DNA of 11,443 nucleotides from Roseiarcus sp052147395 (GCA_052147395.1 JBKQKS010000268.1:1-11443); one strand, 5' to 3'; positions 1 to 6,930 are shown, counted from the stretch's first letter. Program-made: numbers and translations. Notes: generated from the letters alone by a model not told the origin.

Positions 1-1548
1 ATCGGCGCGGTGAACCCGGCTCAGGCCAAGACCGCGGACGTGGTCATTCATGCGCGCGGGCGGGCGATTTGCCCCGGCTTCATCGACACCCACAATCATG
101 GCGCGCTCGGCGGCACGGCGCTGGGCCAAAGCGGCCTGCCGGTCGCCTGCGAACTCGCCATTCTCGGCGGCGTCACCAAGCGCGTCTGCGGCGTCGACGG
201 CCTCTCTCCCGCTCCCGTCGCCGAGGCGCAGCGTTCGCAATATGCCGCGCAACTCAAACCCCTGGACGGCGCGATCGAAGGCGAATGGACCTGGAGCTCG
301 GTCGCCGAGTTCCTCGCCTGGCATCGCGGCCGCTCGGTCACCGACATGGGGCTCTATCTCGGCCATTCCGCGGTGCGCCGGGTGGTGATGGCCAACGTCG
401 CGCGGGTCGCGACCGACGCCGAGCTCGATCAGATGGGCGAAGTGGTGCGGCGCGAGGCGCCGCTGACGCTCGGCCTCTCCACCGGCCTCGTCTACAACCC
501 CGCCGTCTATTGCGACCAGCGCGAACTGACCGCGCTGGTCAGAGCCTTCAATCGCGTAAAACCCGGCGCGCTGTTCCCGCACCTCAGATCGGAGAGCGAC
601 AACATCATCGCCAGCATCAAAGAGGTGCTGGAGGCCGCGGTCGACGGCGGCGGCGCTTACTGCAACGAGCATTCGAAGATCGCCGGCGCCCAGAATTACG
701 ACCGCATCGGCGAGCTGGAAAGCCTGATCGCCGACGCCGGCGGGCTGATCCCGACCATGGAGAACATGTACCCATACACCGCCGGCTCGACGACGGGCGA
801 CGCGATCTTCCCGCCCGAAATGCGCGCCGGGGGCCGCGCGGAATTCCTGGCGCGTCTCACCGATCCCGCGATGCGGGCGAAGATGATCCCCAAGATGCGC
901 TTCGATTCGACGAGCTGGGATAATTTCATCCATTTCTGCGGTGGGCTGCAGGGCATCCAGATCGCCGGCGTCAAGCCCGGCGTCGGCGACGCCTTTCTCG
1001 GGCTACGCCTCGGCGACGTTGCCCGCGCCGCTGGCGCCAAAAATCTCGACAGCGGCGAGGCCTTTTCGGCGGTGCTCGACTTGTTCGCCGCCAACGCGGG
1101 CGAGATCGCGATCATCTCCCACTATGGCAACGAGGCGACGATGGAGCGCTTCTTCCGCCGTCCGTCGATGGCGATCTGCACCGATGGCTTGATGCCGGGA
1201 CCCGGGCAGAAGCCGCATCCGCGCTCGCTCGGCGCCTTCCCCAAGGCGCTGCGGCTCGGGCGCGAAATGGGCATTCCGCTCGCCGAGATGGTTTTTCGCA
1301 TGGCGACGCTGCCCTGCCGCTTCCTCAACCTCGCCGACCCGACGCTGAAAGTCGGCGCCGACGCCTCACTGACGCTGTTCGACCCCGAAACGGTCGCCGA
1401 GCGCAACGATTATCTCGACCCGCTGGCGCCGCCGGTCGGCATCGACAGGGTGTGGATTCACGGCCATCTCGTGCTCGACCACGGCCGGCTCATCGCGCCA
1501 TTGACGTTCCCGGGCAGGACGCTGCTGTCGAGCCCCGCGCGCGCCTGA
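1..1548 (+). CDS. N-acyl-D-amino-acid deacylase family amidohydrolase (5' partial)
   Basis: Metal-dependent hydrolase of the amidohydrolase superfamily; its closest match is the D-aminoacylase group, which hydrolyses N-acyl-D-amino acids in the cytoplasm. The frame is open to the window edge, so the true start and roughly 20-40 N-terminal residues lie outside; the GTG at 10 is only an internal codon. Seen in the sequence: the metal-binding HxH in GFIDTHNHG (bases 91-99), a Cys in RVCGVDG (187-189) at the place of the bridging Cys of D-aminoacylases, GLSTGLVYNP, HLRSESDN, NEHSKIAG (His at 670-672), YPYTAGST and the catalytic-type Asp in ICTDGLMPG (1183-1185). The C-terminal end has HPRSLGAFPKALR and KVGADASLTLFDPETV, the usual closing beta-sandwich of the family. 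About 515 residues are visible, close to full length. The family is well supported; the substrate is not, and other amide or acyl substrates are possible. Confidence 0.85.
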   Translation: MGAVNPAQAKTADVVIHARGRAICPGFIDTHNHGALGGTALGQSGLPVACELAILGGVTKRVCGVDGLSPAPVAEAQRSQYAAQLKPLDGAIEGEWTWSSVAEFLAWHRGRSVTDMGLYLGHSAVRRVVMANVARVATDAELDQMGEVVRREAPLTLGLSTGLVYNPAVYCDQRELTALVRAFNRVKPGALFPHLRSESDNIIASIKEVLEAAVDGGGAYCNEHSKIAGAQNYDRIGELESLIADAGGLIPTMENMYPYTAGSTTGDAIFPPEMRAGGRAEFLARLTDPAMRAKMIPKMRFDSTSWDNFIHFCGGLQGIQIAGVKPGVGDAFLGLRLGDVARAAGAKNLDSGEAFSAVLDLFAANAGEIAIISHYGNEATMERFFRRPSMAICTDGLMPGPGQKPHPRSLGAFPKALRLGREMGIPLAEMVFRMATLPCRFLNLADPTLKVGADASLTLFDPETVAERNDYLDPLAPPVGIDRVWIHGHLVLDHGRLIAPLTFPGRTLLSSPARA

Positions 1549-1556
1549 GGCGGTTG

Positions 1557-1668
1557 ACCCTTCTCCCCTTGCGGGACCGAGGGAAGCGCTTTGCGTTTCC
1601 GGGGGGTGGCGCGAAGCGCATGACAACTCATCGCCGACCTTCTCCCGCGAGCGGAGAAGTTACGGGGG
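1557..1668. repeat. Possible degenerate dispersed intergenic repeat with hairpins
   Basis: Two short related motifs, GACCCTTCTCCCC (from 1556) and GACCTTCTCCCGC (from 1636), flank a hairpin-rich core. One hairpin is GGAAGCGC (1582-1589), loop TTT, GCGTTTCC (1593-1600), with one G-U pair. The second is CTTCTCC (1639-1645), 7-base loop, GGAGAAG (1653-1659), a perfect 7-bp stem. The wording, together with a GGTGGCGCGAAGCGC segment, resembles the short repeats common between genes in Hyphomicrobiales. It may also end transcription of the amidohydrolase gene, but there is no T-run after either stem. Confidence 0.35.
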
Positions 1669-1944
1669 CATTTTATTCGATCGATCAACGCGAAAAACGG
1701 AGCGCCCGTTCAATTCATCGCACCGTCACCGTAATCATGGCGGCGGTTCAGGTCTGCGCCATCTCGCGCGGCGGATGGCCTATGGTGTTGGCATGTGTGC
1801 GCACCGGACCGTGGAGGAAGCTCCGGGCAAGGCCGATGGAGCGGATCGAGCGGCGCGGGGCGGAGGCCAGATGAGCCGATCGCCGGCTCGCGCCCCGCCG
1901 ATCTCGGCCTCCGCCGCGGCGGGAACGCCCAACGAAAGTCCGCG

Positions 1945-1973
1945 TTGACCGGCCGGGCGTCGAGGCGCAAACT
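1945..1973 (+). promoter_or_regulatory. Weak candidate sigma-70 promoter of kup
   Basis: TTGACC (1945-1950) is followed after 17 bases by CAAACT (1968-1973). The -35 match is good and the spacing ideal, but the -10 box matches the consensus at only three of six positions. It lies about 84 bases ahead of the kup start. A weak candidate only. Confidence 0.2.
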
Positions 1974-2056
1974 TTTTGGCCGAGCCCGTGACGTGACCGC
2001 TCGGGCGGCGGCGCGGCCTGCGACAGACGGCGCCCGATCGAAATGAGGCGCTCGGC

Positions 2057-3979
2057 ATGAGTGCAACGGCGAAGCTGGAAATCTCCGCACACGAGGACAA
2101 GGGGCATTCGCTGCGGTGGGCGGCGCTGGCCTGCATGGGCGTAGTGTTCGGCGACATCGGCACGAGCCCGCTCTACACCCTCAACACTGCCGTGAAGGCC
2201 GCGAGCCCGACTGGCCAGGTGACGCCGGACGCCGTGATCGGCATCGTGTCGCTCATCTTCTGGTCGCTGATCATCGTCATCTCGCTCAAATACGCGACGC
2301 TGATCATGCGGGCCGACAACCACGGCGAGGGCGGCATTCTGGCCCTGCTGGCGCTCGTCAATCCGCGCCGCGCCAAACCCAACCGGCGGCGCGCGGCGCT
2401 GCTGATCGTCGGCCTCGTCGGGGCGACGCTGCTCTATGGCGACGGCACGATCACCCCGGCGATTTCGGTTCTTTCCGCGATCGAGGGCCTAAAGATCTAC
2501 GCGCCGCAAATGGGGCGCCTCGTCGTGCCCCTGACCGTCGTCATTCTCGCGGGCCTGTTCATCATCCAGCGCAACGGCACGTCCTGGATCGGCGGCATCT
2601 TCGGCCCCGTCATGCTGATCTGGTTCATCATCGCGGGCGTGCTCGGTATCGGCGGGATCGTCAGGTCGCCGGCGGTGCTCGCCGCGCTGAGCCCCGTTCC
2701 GGCCGTGACCTATCTCTGGAGCGTCGGCCCGCTGGCCCTGGTCGTGATCGGCGGCGCCTTTCTCGCCGTGACGGGCGGCGAAGCCTTCTACGCCGACATG
2801 GGCCATTTCGGCCCGCTGCCGATCCGCGTCGCCTGGTTCGGCGTGGCGCTGCCGGCGCTGACGCTGAACTATTTCGGCCAGGGCGGGCTGCTGCTCGCCG
2901 CGCCCAACTCTCCGGAAGTCCTCGACAGCCCGTTCTACGCCCTCGCGCCGCAATGGGCGCATTATCCGCTGATCATCCTCGCGGCGGTCGCCACAATCAT
3001 CGCCTCGCAGTCGATCATCACCGGCGCTTTTTCCCTGACGCAGCAGGCGATCAACCTCGGCTTCCTGCCGCGCATGACCATCATCCATACCGAAGGCCGC
3101 GAGATCGGGCAGATCTATCTACCGTTCGTCAACTGGGCGCTGGCGGCCGGAACGCTCGCGGCGGTCCTCGGCTTCGGCTCGTCGGACGCGCTGGCCGGCG
3201 CCTATGGCATTGCAGTGTCGCTGTTGATGGTGATCACGACGTTCATGGCGACGTCCGTGGCGCTGCACTGGAAGATCAACCCGCTCATCGTCTACACGGT
3301 CAACGGCAGTCTGCTGGCGCTCGACGTCCTGTTCTTCGCCTCGACCTCGACCAAGCTCATCGACGGCGGCTGGTTCCCGCTGCTGATCGCCTTCATGATC
3401 TCGTTCCTCATGCTGACGTGGCGCAAGGGCTATCAGGTCATGGACAAGCTGCGGGTCGATATCCGCGAGCGGACGCAGCATTTCATCGACCGCTTGCGCG
3501 CCGATCCGCCGGTGCGCATTCCCGGGACCGCTGTCGTCATGGGGCGCGTAACCAAGGGCGTGCCGCTGGCGCTGTCGCACAACGTCAACTTCAATCGGAC
3601 CCTGCACCAGAGCGTGCTGCTGGTCGCGGTCGAAATGACTGAGACGCCGCACGCGCCGGACGACGACCGGGTCAGGGCCGGCCATATCGAGGGCGGACTC
3701 ACGCGGGCCGAACTGCGCTTCGGCTTCATGGAGCAGCCGGACGTACCGAAAGGTCTCGCCGACGCGGTGGCGCGCGGGAAGCTCCCGAAGTTCGATCTCA
3801 ACCAGGCCGTCTATTTCACCGGCCACGAGACGATCCTCCCGCTCGGCAAGCGTCCCGGGCTGTCGCGCTGGCGCGAGGCGGTCTTCGCCTTCATGCACCG
3901 CAACGCCCAGCGTCCCGACGCCTATTTCAATCTCCCGAGCGCGCAGGTCATGGAGATCGGCATCGAGTTCGAGATCTGA
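2057..3979 (+). CDS. kup: Kup/HAK/KT family potassium uptake protein
   Basis: Inner-membrane K+ uptake transporter of the KUP family, probably a K+/H+ symporter. The 640 residues compare with 622 in E. coli Kup. Family hallmarks are intact: GDIGTSPLY (residues 32-40) at the first membrane segment, DNHGEGG (87-93), GDGTITPAISVLSAIEGL (128-145), then ADMGHFG and NYFGQGG. About twelve hydrophobic segments fill residues 22-460, and the last 170 or so residues form the usual cytoplasmic C-terminal part. The ATG at 2057 has a GAGG Shine-Dalgarno at 2045-2048, eight bases away, and places the hallmark GDIGTSPLY at its normal distance from the N-terminus. It stands alone: 508 bases separate it from the gene before it and the next gene is on the other strand. 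No riboswitch was recognised in the leader. Confidence 0.97.
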   Translation: MSATAKLEISAHEDKGHSLRWAALACMGVVFGDIGTSPLYTLNTAVKAASPTGQVTPDAVIGIVSLIFWSLIIVISLKYATLIMRADNHGEGGILALLALVNPRRAKPNRRRAALLIVGLVGATLLYGDGTITPAISVLSAIEGLKIYAPQMGRLVVPLTVVILAGLFIIQRNGTSWIGGIFGPVMLIWFIIAGVLGIGGIVRSPAVLAALSPVPAVTYLWSVGPLALVVIGGAFLAVTGGEAFYADMGHFGPLPIRVAWFGVALPALTLNYFGQGGLLLAAPNSPEVLDSPFYALAPQWAHYPLIILAAVATIIASQSIITGAFSLTQQAINLGFLPRMTIIHTEGREIGQIYLPFVNWALAAGTLAAVLGFGSSDALAGAYGIAVSLLMVITTFMATSVALHWKINPLIVYTVNGSLLALDVLFFASTSTKLIDGGWFPLLIAFMISFLMLTWRKGYQVMDKLRVDIRERTQHFIDRLRADPPVRIPGTAVVMGRVTKGVPLALSHNVNFNRTLHQSVLLVAVEMTETPHAPDDDRVRAGHIEGGLTRAELRFGFMEQPDVPKGLADAVARGKLPKFDLNQAVYFTGHETILPLGKRPGLSRWREAVFAFMHRNAQRPDAYFNLPSAQVMEIGIEFEI

Positions 3980-4407
3980 AGAACGGACTGCGCGCGTCCG
4001 CCCCGCCGGGCGGTCGCGATGGGCCAGTTGTCGCGTCGTTCCGTCTTCCGGTAGGGCGGACAACCGGGTTCCGGCGCCGGACGAGAGCCATCGTCTCCGC
4101 CCTTCAGCGAGGCGCCGGGCGTTGGATTCGCACTCCTGGCGCGTCCCGGCCGGCAAGCCGCGGAAAGCGGTCGGCGGCGTGCGTCGGGAAAGCATTCGAT
4201 GCGGGTCGACGATCGGATTTGCGGTAACGTGGCCCGTCAAATCACAAATTCGAAGGTTCGCCATCCGCCCCGTTACGACCGACCGCGACGGGCGCCAAGC
4301 GCCAGACCCGAAGCCCCGTCGCCCTCGCAGCGGCGATTACCCGGTCCGATCCTTAAGCGAACTTGCGTCCGGCCCCGTCGAACCGGCTGTGACTCACGAC
4401 TGCGCAG
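3980..4407. other. Non-coding gap between convergent kup and ygfK
   Basis: The two genes converge on this 428-base stretch. Open frames here show no family resemblance and have a composition typical of chance frames in GC-rich DNA. Besides the hairpin after kup it contains a self-complementary segment at 4053-4103 and the palindrome at the ygfK stop. Nothing else was recognised in about 4104-4387. Confidence 0.55.
3993..4018 (+). terminator. Strong hairpin just after kup, no T-run
   Basis: Thirteen bases after the kup stop lies CGCG-T-CCGCCC, loop CGCC (4004-4007), GGGCGG-T-CGCG: ten paired positions with a single T-T mismatch. The position and stability suggest a 3' end for the kup transcript, but no T-run follows, so intrinsic termination is uncertain; it may stabilise the 3' end or cooperate with Rho. 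Confidence 0.45.
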
Positions 4408-4412
4408 TCACA
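4388..4412. terminator. Inverted repeat spanning the ygfK stop codon
   Basis: TGTGACT (4388-4394) and AGTCACA (4406-4412) form a perfect 7-bp stem; inside lies the 12-bp palindrome GACTGCGCAGTC (4398-4409). The ygfK TGA (minus strand, 4410-4408) is within the right arm. It may act as a 3' end hairpin for ygfK, although no T-run follows in the minus direction. Confidence 0.3.
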
Positions 4413-6447
4413 CGCGGAGCCCCGCGCTCACGTAATTCACCGCCCCCGGCGCGGCGACGGCGTCGAGGATCGGCAGCATGATGCGCAGCCGTGTCAGATC
4501 GACCGGCCCCTCGGCGGCGCCGCTCACCGTCGCGGCGACGTCGCCGGGGTCGAGCTCGAGGTCGAACCCTTGGCCCGAAAAGCGCACGTGCACGCCCCTC
4601 CTCTCCAGGCGCACCACCTCGCCGCCGAAACGTCCGCGCATGGCGAGCCCGTCGCCGTCCCTCTCGACCACGAAGCCGTCGCGGTGCGGAGAGGCCGCGA
4701 ACGACTCCCGGCTGCCGAAGAACAAGGGCTTCGTCAGATAGGGGCCGCCGTCCTCCGGGCACAGCACGTCGCAATGGCCGCACTCGTTGCAGACATCGGC
4801 GAAGGCGCCGATCTGCCGCGGCTTGGCAACCTTGATCGCGCCCGCAATCTCGACCTCGAAGCCGCCCGGGACCGGGCTCACGCGCTCGACCGCGGTTTCG
4901 CCGAGCGGAAGGGAAAAGCTGAAATTGGCGTCATTCGGGCAGACCGGGATGCACTTGTCGCAGGTGAGGCAGTCGAACAGCACCAGCGAGCTGCCGATTT
5001 TTTTCGGCGGCGTCTCGTTCTCGGCGGCGCTGTAACGGCGGTTTGTCAGCGCCCGCTCGGCGTAGACCGCCGCGTTCAGAACGCGCGCCGCGGAAACCCA
5101 AGCAGCGAATGCGTCCCCCGCTGCCGCGCGTAAATCGCCGCCGTTCGCCAGCGCGGCGCGGCAGGCGGCGGCGCGCTCTTCGGGCAACTCGAGCGCGGCG
5201 AGCGCCGCCTCCGCCTCGCCGTGCGCCTTGATGACGAACGTGTCGATGTCTTTGGCCCCGACCGCGTCCATGCGCTTGACGAGCTCGCCGATGTAGCGCC
5301 AGCCGCGCCGGTAGCCGCCGAATTTCAGGAGGTCGCTGCACACGGTGACGGGCTTCAGGCCGAGCGCCACCGTATCGGCAAAATTGCCCTCGTCGACGCC
5401 GCCCGAGAACGAGACCGGGAAGCGGTCGCCGAACACGCAGCGGAACCGCGCGACGAGCGCGATGGCGAGCGGATGCAGCGGCGGGCCGGAGAGATACATC
5501 AGCGGCTCGCTCTGCGGAAACACCCCCTTGTCGTTGACGACCACCAGCGTGTTGGAGAATTTTACCCCAAAGCTCCGCCCGCGCGCCTTCGCGAACGGGC
5601 CGAGGCGTTCGACGAGGTCGACGACCTCGTCCCAGGTCGCGTCGTCGGCGAAGGCGCGGTCGGGAACCTCGATGTCGCGATAGCCCATCGTATCGCGCAG
5701 CATCGAATCCAGTGCCTCGCGGCCGATGAGCGTCGGGTTGAGCTTGACGACCACGTCGAGCCCGACCTCGCCGACGAGATGCTCGACGATCGCCTCGATC
5801 TCGCCGGGCGGGCAGCCGTGGAATGTGGACAGCGTCAGCGTGTCGGAGACGCGGGCCGAATACGGCAGGTCGCGGAACTTTCGCCAGGGCTCGGGGATTT
5901 GCGCCCTGAGCTTGTCGACGACGGCGCGGGCGTCGAGCATGGACTCGAGAAAACCGCGCACCTTGGCCGAGCGGATGCCCTCGAGATCGTAGCCGACGCT
6001 CATGTCGAACACGGTATCTGAGAGACCCGCGCCGACGCCGGACGCCTTCAGCATCTCGATCAGCATCGTGCCCTTGACGTATTCCTCGAGCGACTGGGCG
6101 ACGGTGAGCTCCTGCGACCATTCGACGTTGTAGCCGACGGTTCCCATGTCGATGCACGGCCGCGTGACCTCGATGGCGTCGTTGACCTGGACGGTCTTGC
6201 ACTCGATGGCGCGCCCGCCGGCGAGCCAGCTCAACGCGATGTTCTGCGCCATCTGGGTGTGCGGGCCGGCCGCCGGCCCGAACGGGGTGGAGGCGCGCCG
6301 TCCGTGCAGGGCAATCGAAAGATCGCGCCCCGGATAGTTTTGCACGAAACGCTGCGCGGGAAGATCGAAGATCGACTTCTTCTCCGCGAGTTCGCGGAAC
6401 ATGCGGCCGATCAGGACATCGAAGGGGACGGGGGCGAGCTGGACCAT
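4408..6447 (-). CDS. ygfK: YgfK-like iron-sulphur protein, short form without FAD/NADPH module
   Basis: Homologue of E. coli YgfK, annotated in databases as a putative selenate reductase or oxidoreductase Fe-S subunit; its physiological reaction is not established. Residues 1-390 match the dihydropyrimidine/dihydroorotate dehydrogenase-like barrel: GPAAGPHTQMAQNI (57-70), TLSTFHGCPPGEIEAI (205-220), VKLNPTLIG (234-242), SFSGG (346-350), CSDLLKFGGY (370-379). Residues 493-503 and 553-563 carry two CxxCxxCxxxC motifs, each followed by Pro, for two [4Fe-4S] clusters, then a YgfK-type C-terminal tail. E. coli YgfK has about 1030 residues; here 679. The missing part is the glutamate-synthase-small-subunit-like FAD/NAD(P)H module, replaced by about 90 residues (395-485), Ala-rich, with no GxGxxG motif. 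The frame is unbroken, so this looks like a real short architecture and not decay. The start aligns with the E. coli N-terminus, though no clear Shine-Dalgarno is present. No selenium or molybdenum hydroxylase genes are near. Confidence 0.85.
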   Translation of the reverse strand: MVQLAPVPFDVLIGRMFRELAEKKSIFDLPAQRFVQNYPGRDLSIALHGRRASTPFGPAAGPHTQMAQNIALSWLAGGRAIECKTVQVNDAIEVTRPCIDMGTVGYNVEWSQELTVAQSLEEYVKGTMLIEMLKASGVGAGLSDTVFDMSVGYDLEGIRSAKVRGFLESMLDARAVVDKLRAQIPEPWRKFRDLPYSARVSDTLTLSTFHGCPPGEIEAIVEHLVGEVGLDVVVKLNPTLIGREALDSMLRDTMGYRDIEVPDRAFADDATWDEVVDLVERLGPFAKARGRSFGVKFSNTLVVVNDKGVFPQSEPLMYLSGPPLHPLAIALVARFRCVFGDRFPVSFSGGVDEGNFADTVALGLKPVTVCSDLLKFGGYRRGWRYIGELVKRMDAVGAKDIDTFVIKAHGEAEAALAALELPEERAAACRAALANGGDLRAAAGDAFAAWVSAARVLNAAVYAERALTNRRYSAAENETPPKKIGSSLVLFDCLTCDKCIPVCPNDANFSFSLPLGETAVERVSPVPGGFEVEIAGAIKVAKPRQIGAFADVCNECGHCDVLCPEDGGPYLTKPLFFGSRESFAASPHRDGFVVERDGDGLAMRGRFGGEVVRLERRGVHVRFSGQGFDLELDPGDVAATVSGAAEGPVDLTRLRIMLPILDAVAAPGAVNYVSAGLRV

Positions 6448-6499
6448 GGGGCGGTTCGACGGGGTTCGGGGACGATGCTGGGCGCGATCGATCCCGATG

Positions 6500-6529
6500 A
6501 TCGTAACCGCGCGTCTCGATGCCGATCAA
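6500..6529 (-). promoter_or_regulatory. Candidate promoter of ygfK
   Basis: On the minus strand TTGATC (6529-6524) is followed after 18 bases by TACGAT (6505-6500), four of six matches to a sigma-70 -10 box. It ends about 52 bases ahead of the ygfK ATG. Plausible by position and spacing only. Confidence 0.3.
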
Positions 6530-6541
6530 GCCCCGGCGTCG

Positions 6542-6697
6542 ATGTCGCCGCTGACCGCGGCGATTGCGCGCGCGGTCTACTGGGACGCCAAGATCGTGAT
6601 CATGGACGAGCCGACCAATAACCTCGGCGTCAACGACCGGCTCATCGTCAGGCGCCGCGGCCGCAAGGTCGCCGAAAAACTGACGGCGCGCACGACG
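6542..6697 (+). pseudogene. Remnant of a sugar ABC transporter ATP-binding protein gene
   Basis: The + strand frame reads AAIARAVYWDAKIVIMDEP followed by TNNLGV, the Walker B region of carbohydrate ABC ATPases (RbsA/FrcA type). It then jumps directly to NDRLIVRRRGRKVAEKLTA, which matches the region just past the H-loop (normally DRIIVLRRGRKVAE). About 30 residues that normally separate these blocks, including the switch histidine, are missing, as are the Walker A part, the LSGGQ signature (replaced by MSPLT) and the whole upstream domain. It is therefore a short deletion-scarred relic, not a working gene. No transporter partner genes are near, so the rest of that locus has been lost. What is left lies just upstream of the miniature element. 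Confidence 0.7.
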
Positions 6698-6758
6698 ACA
6701 CGACGGCGGCGTGATTTGGGGCTGCCAAGCGCGGCCGTTTATCGTAGGACGGGAGCGA

Positions 6759-6766
6759 TCAACCCC
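6759..6766 (+). repeat. Left 8-bp target site duplication (TCAACCCC)
   Basis: TCAACCCC directly abuts the left end (GTAA) of the inverted-repeat element and is repeated exactly at 6923-6930, directly after its right end (TTAC). Confidence 0.8.
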
Positions 6767-6794
6767 GTAACCGGGGCAGATTCCGGGCGGTTTT

Positions 6795-6817
6795 GTAGGC
6801 GAGGTCGCTGACCTCGC
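6795..6817 (+). repeat. REP-like unit, left: GTAG plus hairpin
   Basis: GTAG (6795-6798) is followed at once by GCGAGGTC (6799-6806), loop GCT, GACCTCGC (6810-6817): a perfect 8-bp stem. A GTAG tetranucleotide at the 5' foot of a hairpin is the layout of REP sequences processed by TnpA-REP (RAYT) transposases. Confidence 0.55.
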
Positions 6818-6865
6818 TGCCTCCGCTTGGAAGAGTCGTGTGAGGATGAGGCGCTTGCGCGCCGA

Positions 6866-6888
6866 CCGAGGTCAACGACCTCGGCTAC
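6866..6888 (-). repeat. REP-like unit, right: inverted copy
   Basis: On the minus strand GTAG (6888-6885) is followed at once by CCGAGGTC, loop GTT, GACCTCGG (6884-6866), again a perfect 8-bp stem. It is the mirror of the unit at 6795-6817, with 3' ends facing each other as in paired REP (BIME) structures. The stem change from GC to CG at the base is compensated on both sides. Confidence 0.55.
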
Positions 6889-6922
6889 AGTATGGCGCCG
6901 CCCGGGAATTTGTCCCGGTTAC

Positions 6923-6930
6923 TCAACCCC
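6923..6930 (+). repeat. Right 8-bp target site duplication (TCAACCCC)
   Basis: Exact copy of 6759-6766 at the right end of the element; the chaC ribosome binding site begins at the very next base. Confidence 0.8.

Larger units (their letters stand above)
1549..2056. other. Non-coding gap between the amidohydrolase gene and kup
   Basis: This 508-base stretch has no convincing gene in either strand. Its first 120 bases hold repeat-like hairpins (annotated separately). The last 110 bases, ahead of kup, hold a weak promoter candidate. Nothing recognisable was found in the middle part, about 1670-1940. Confidence 0.6.
6767..6922. mobile_element. 156-bp MITE-like element with IS66-type ends
   Basis: The left end GTAACCGGGGCAGATTCC plus GGGCGG (6767-6790) and the reverse complement of the right end (6898-6922), GTAACCGGGACAAATTCC plus CGGGCGG, match at 22 of 24 aligned bases with one gap. 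The complementarity goes on inward through a GTAG hairpin in each arm, so nearly the whole element is a long imperfect inverted repeat around a centre at about 6818-6865. Perfect 8-bp direct repeats flank it at the exact ends. Ends beginning GTAA and 8-bp duplications are known traits of the IS66 family, so it is probably a non-autonomous derivative moved by an IS66-type transposase; the family assignment is inference. It has no coding capacity. It sits between the ABC relic and chaC and likely separates chaC from its earlier upstream region. Confidence 0.75.

Noticed and set aside
10..12. GTG at base 10 as the true start of the amidohydrolase
   Set aside because: The frame is open back to base 1, no ribosome binding site can be seen, and the N-terminal beta-strands expected before the HxH motif would be missing.
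1740..2056. A c-di-AMP (ydaO-type) riboswitch ahead of kup
   Set aside because: Such riboswitches control potassium transporters in other phyla, but no conserved core could be recognised here and their presence in alphaproteobacteria would be unexpected.
3119..4264. A 381-codon minus-strand open frame over the 3' half of kup
   Set aside because: Arg/Asp/His-rich product with no recognisable domain, opposite a perfectly conserved kup; a codon-usage shadow.
4408..6447. ygfK as a frameshifted or truncated pseudogene
   Set aside because: The frame is continuous, both termini align with full-length YgfK and all eight cluster cysteines are present; only the internal FAD/NADPH module is absent.
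4931..6529. A 532-codon minus-strand frame overlapping ygfK and running past its start
   Set aside because: Arg-rich shadow in another frame of ygfK; no family motifs, while the ygfK frame matches YgfK along its whole length.
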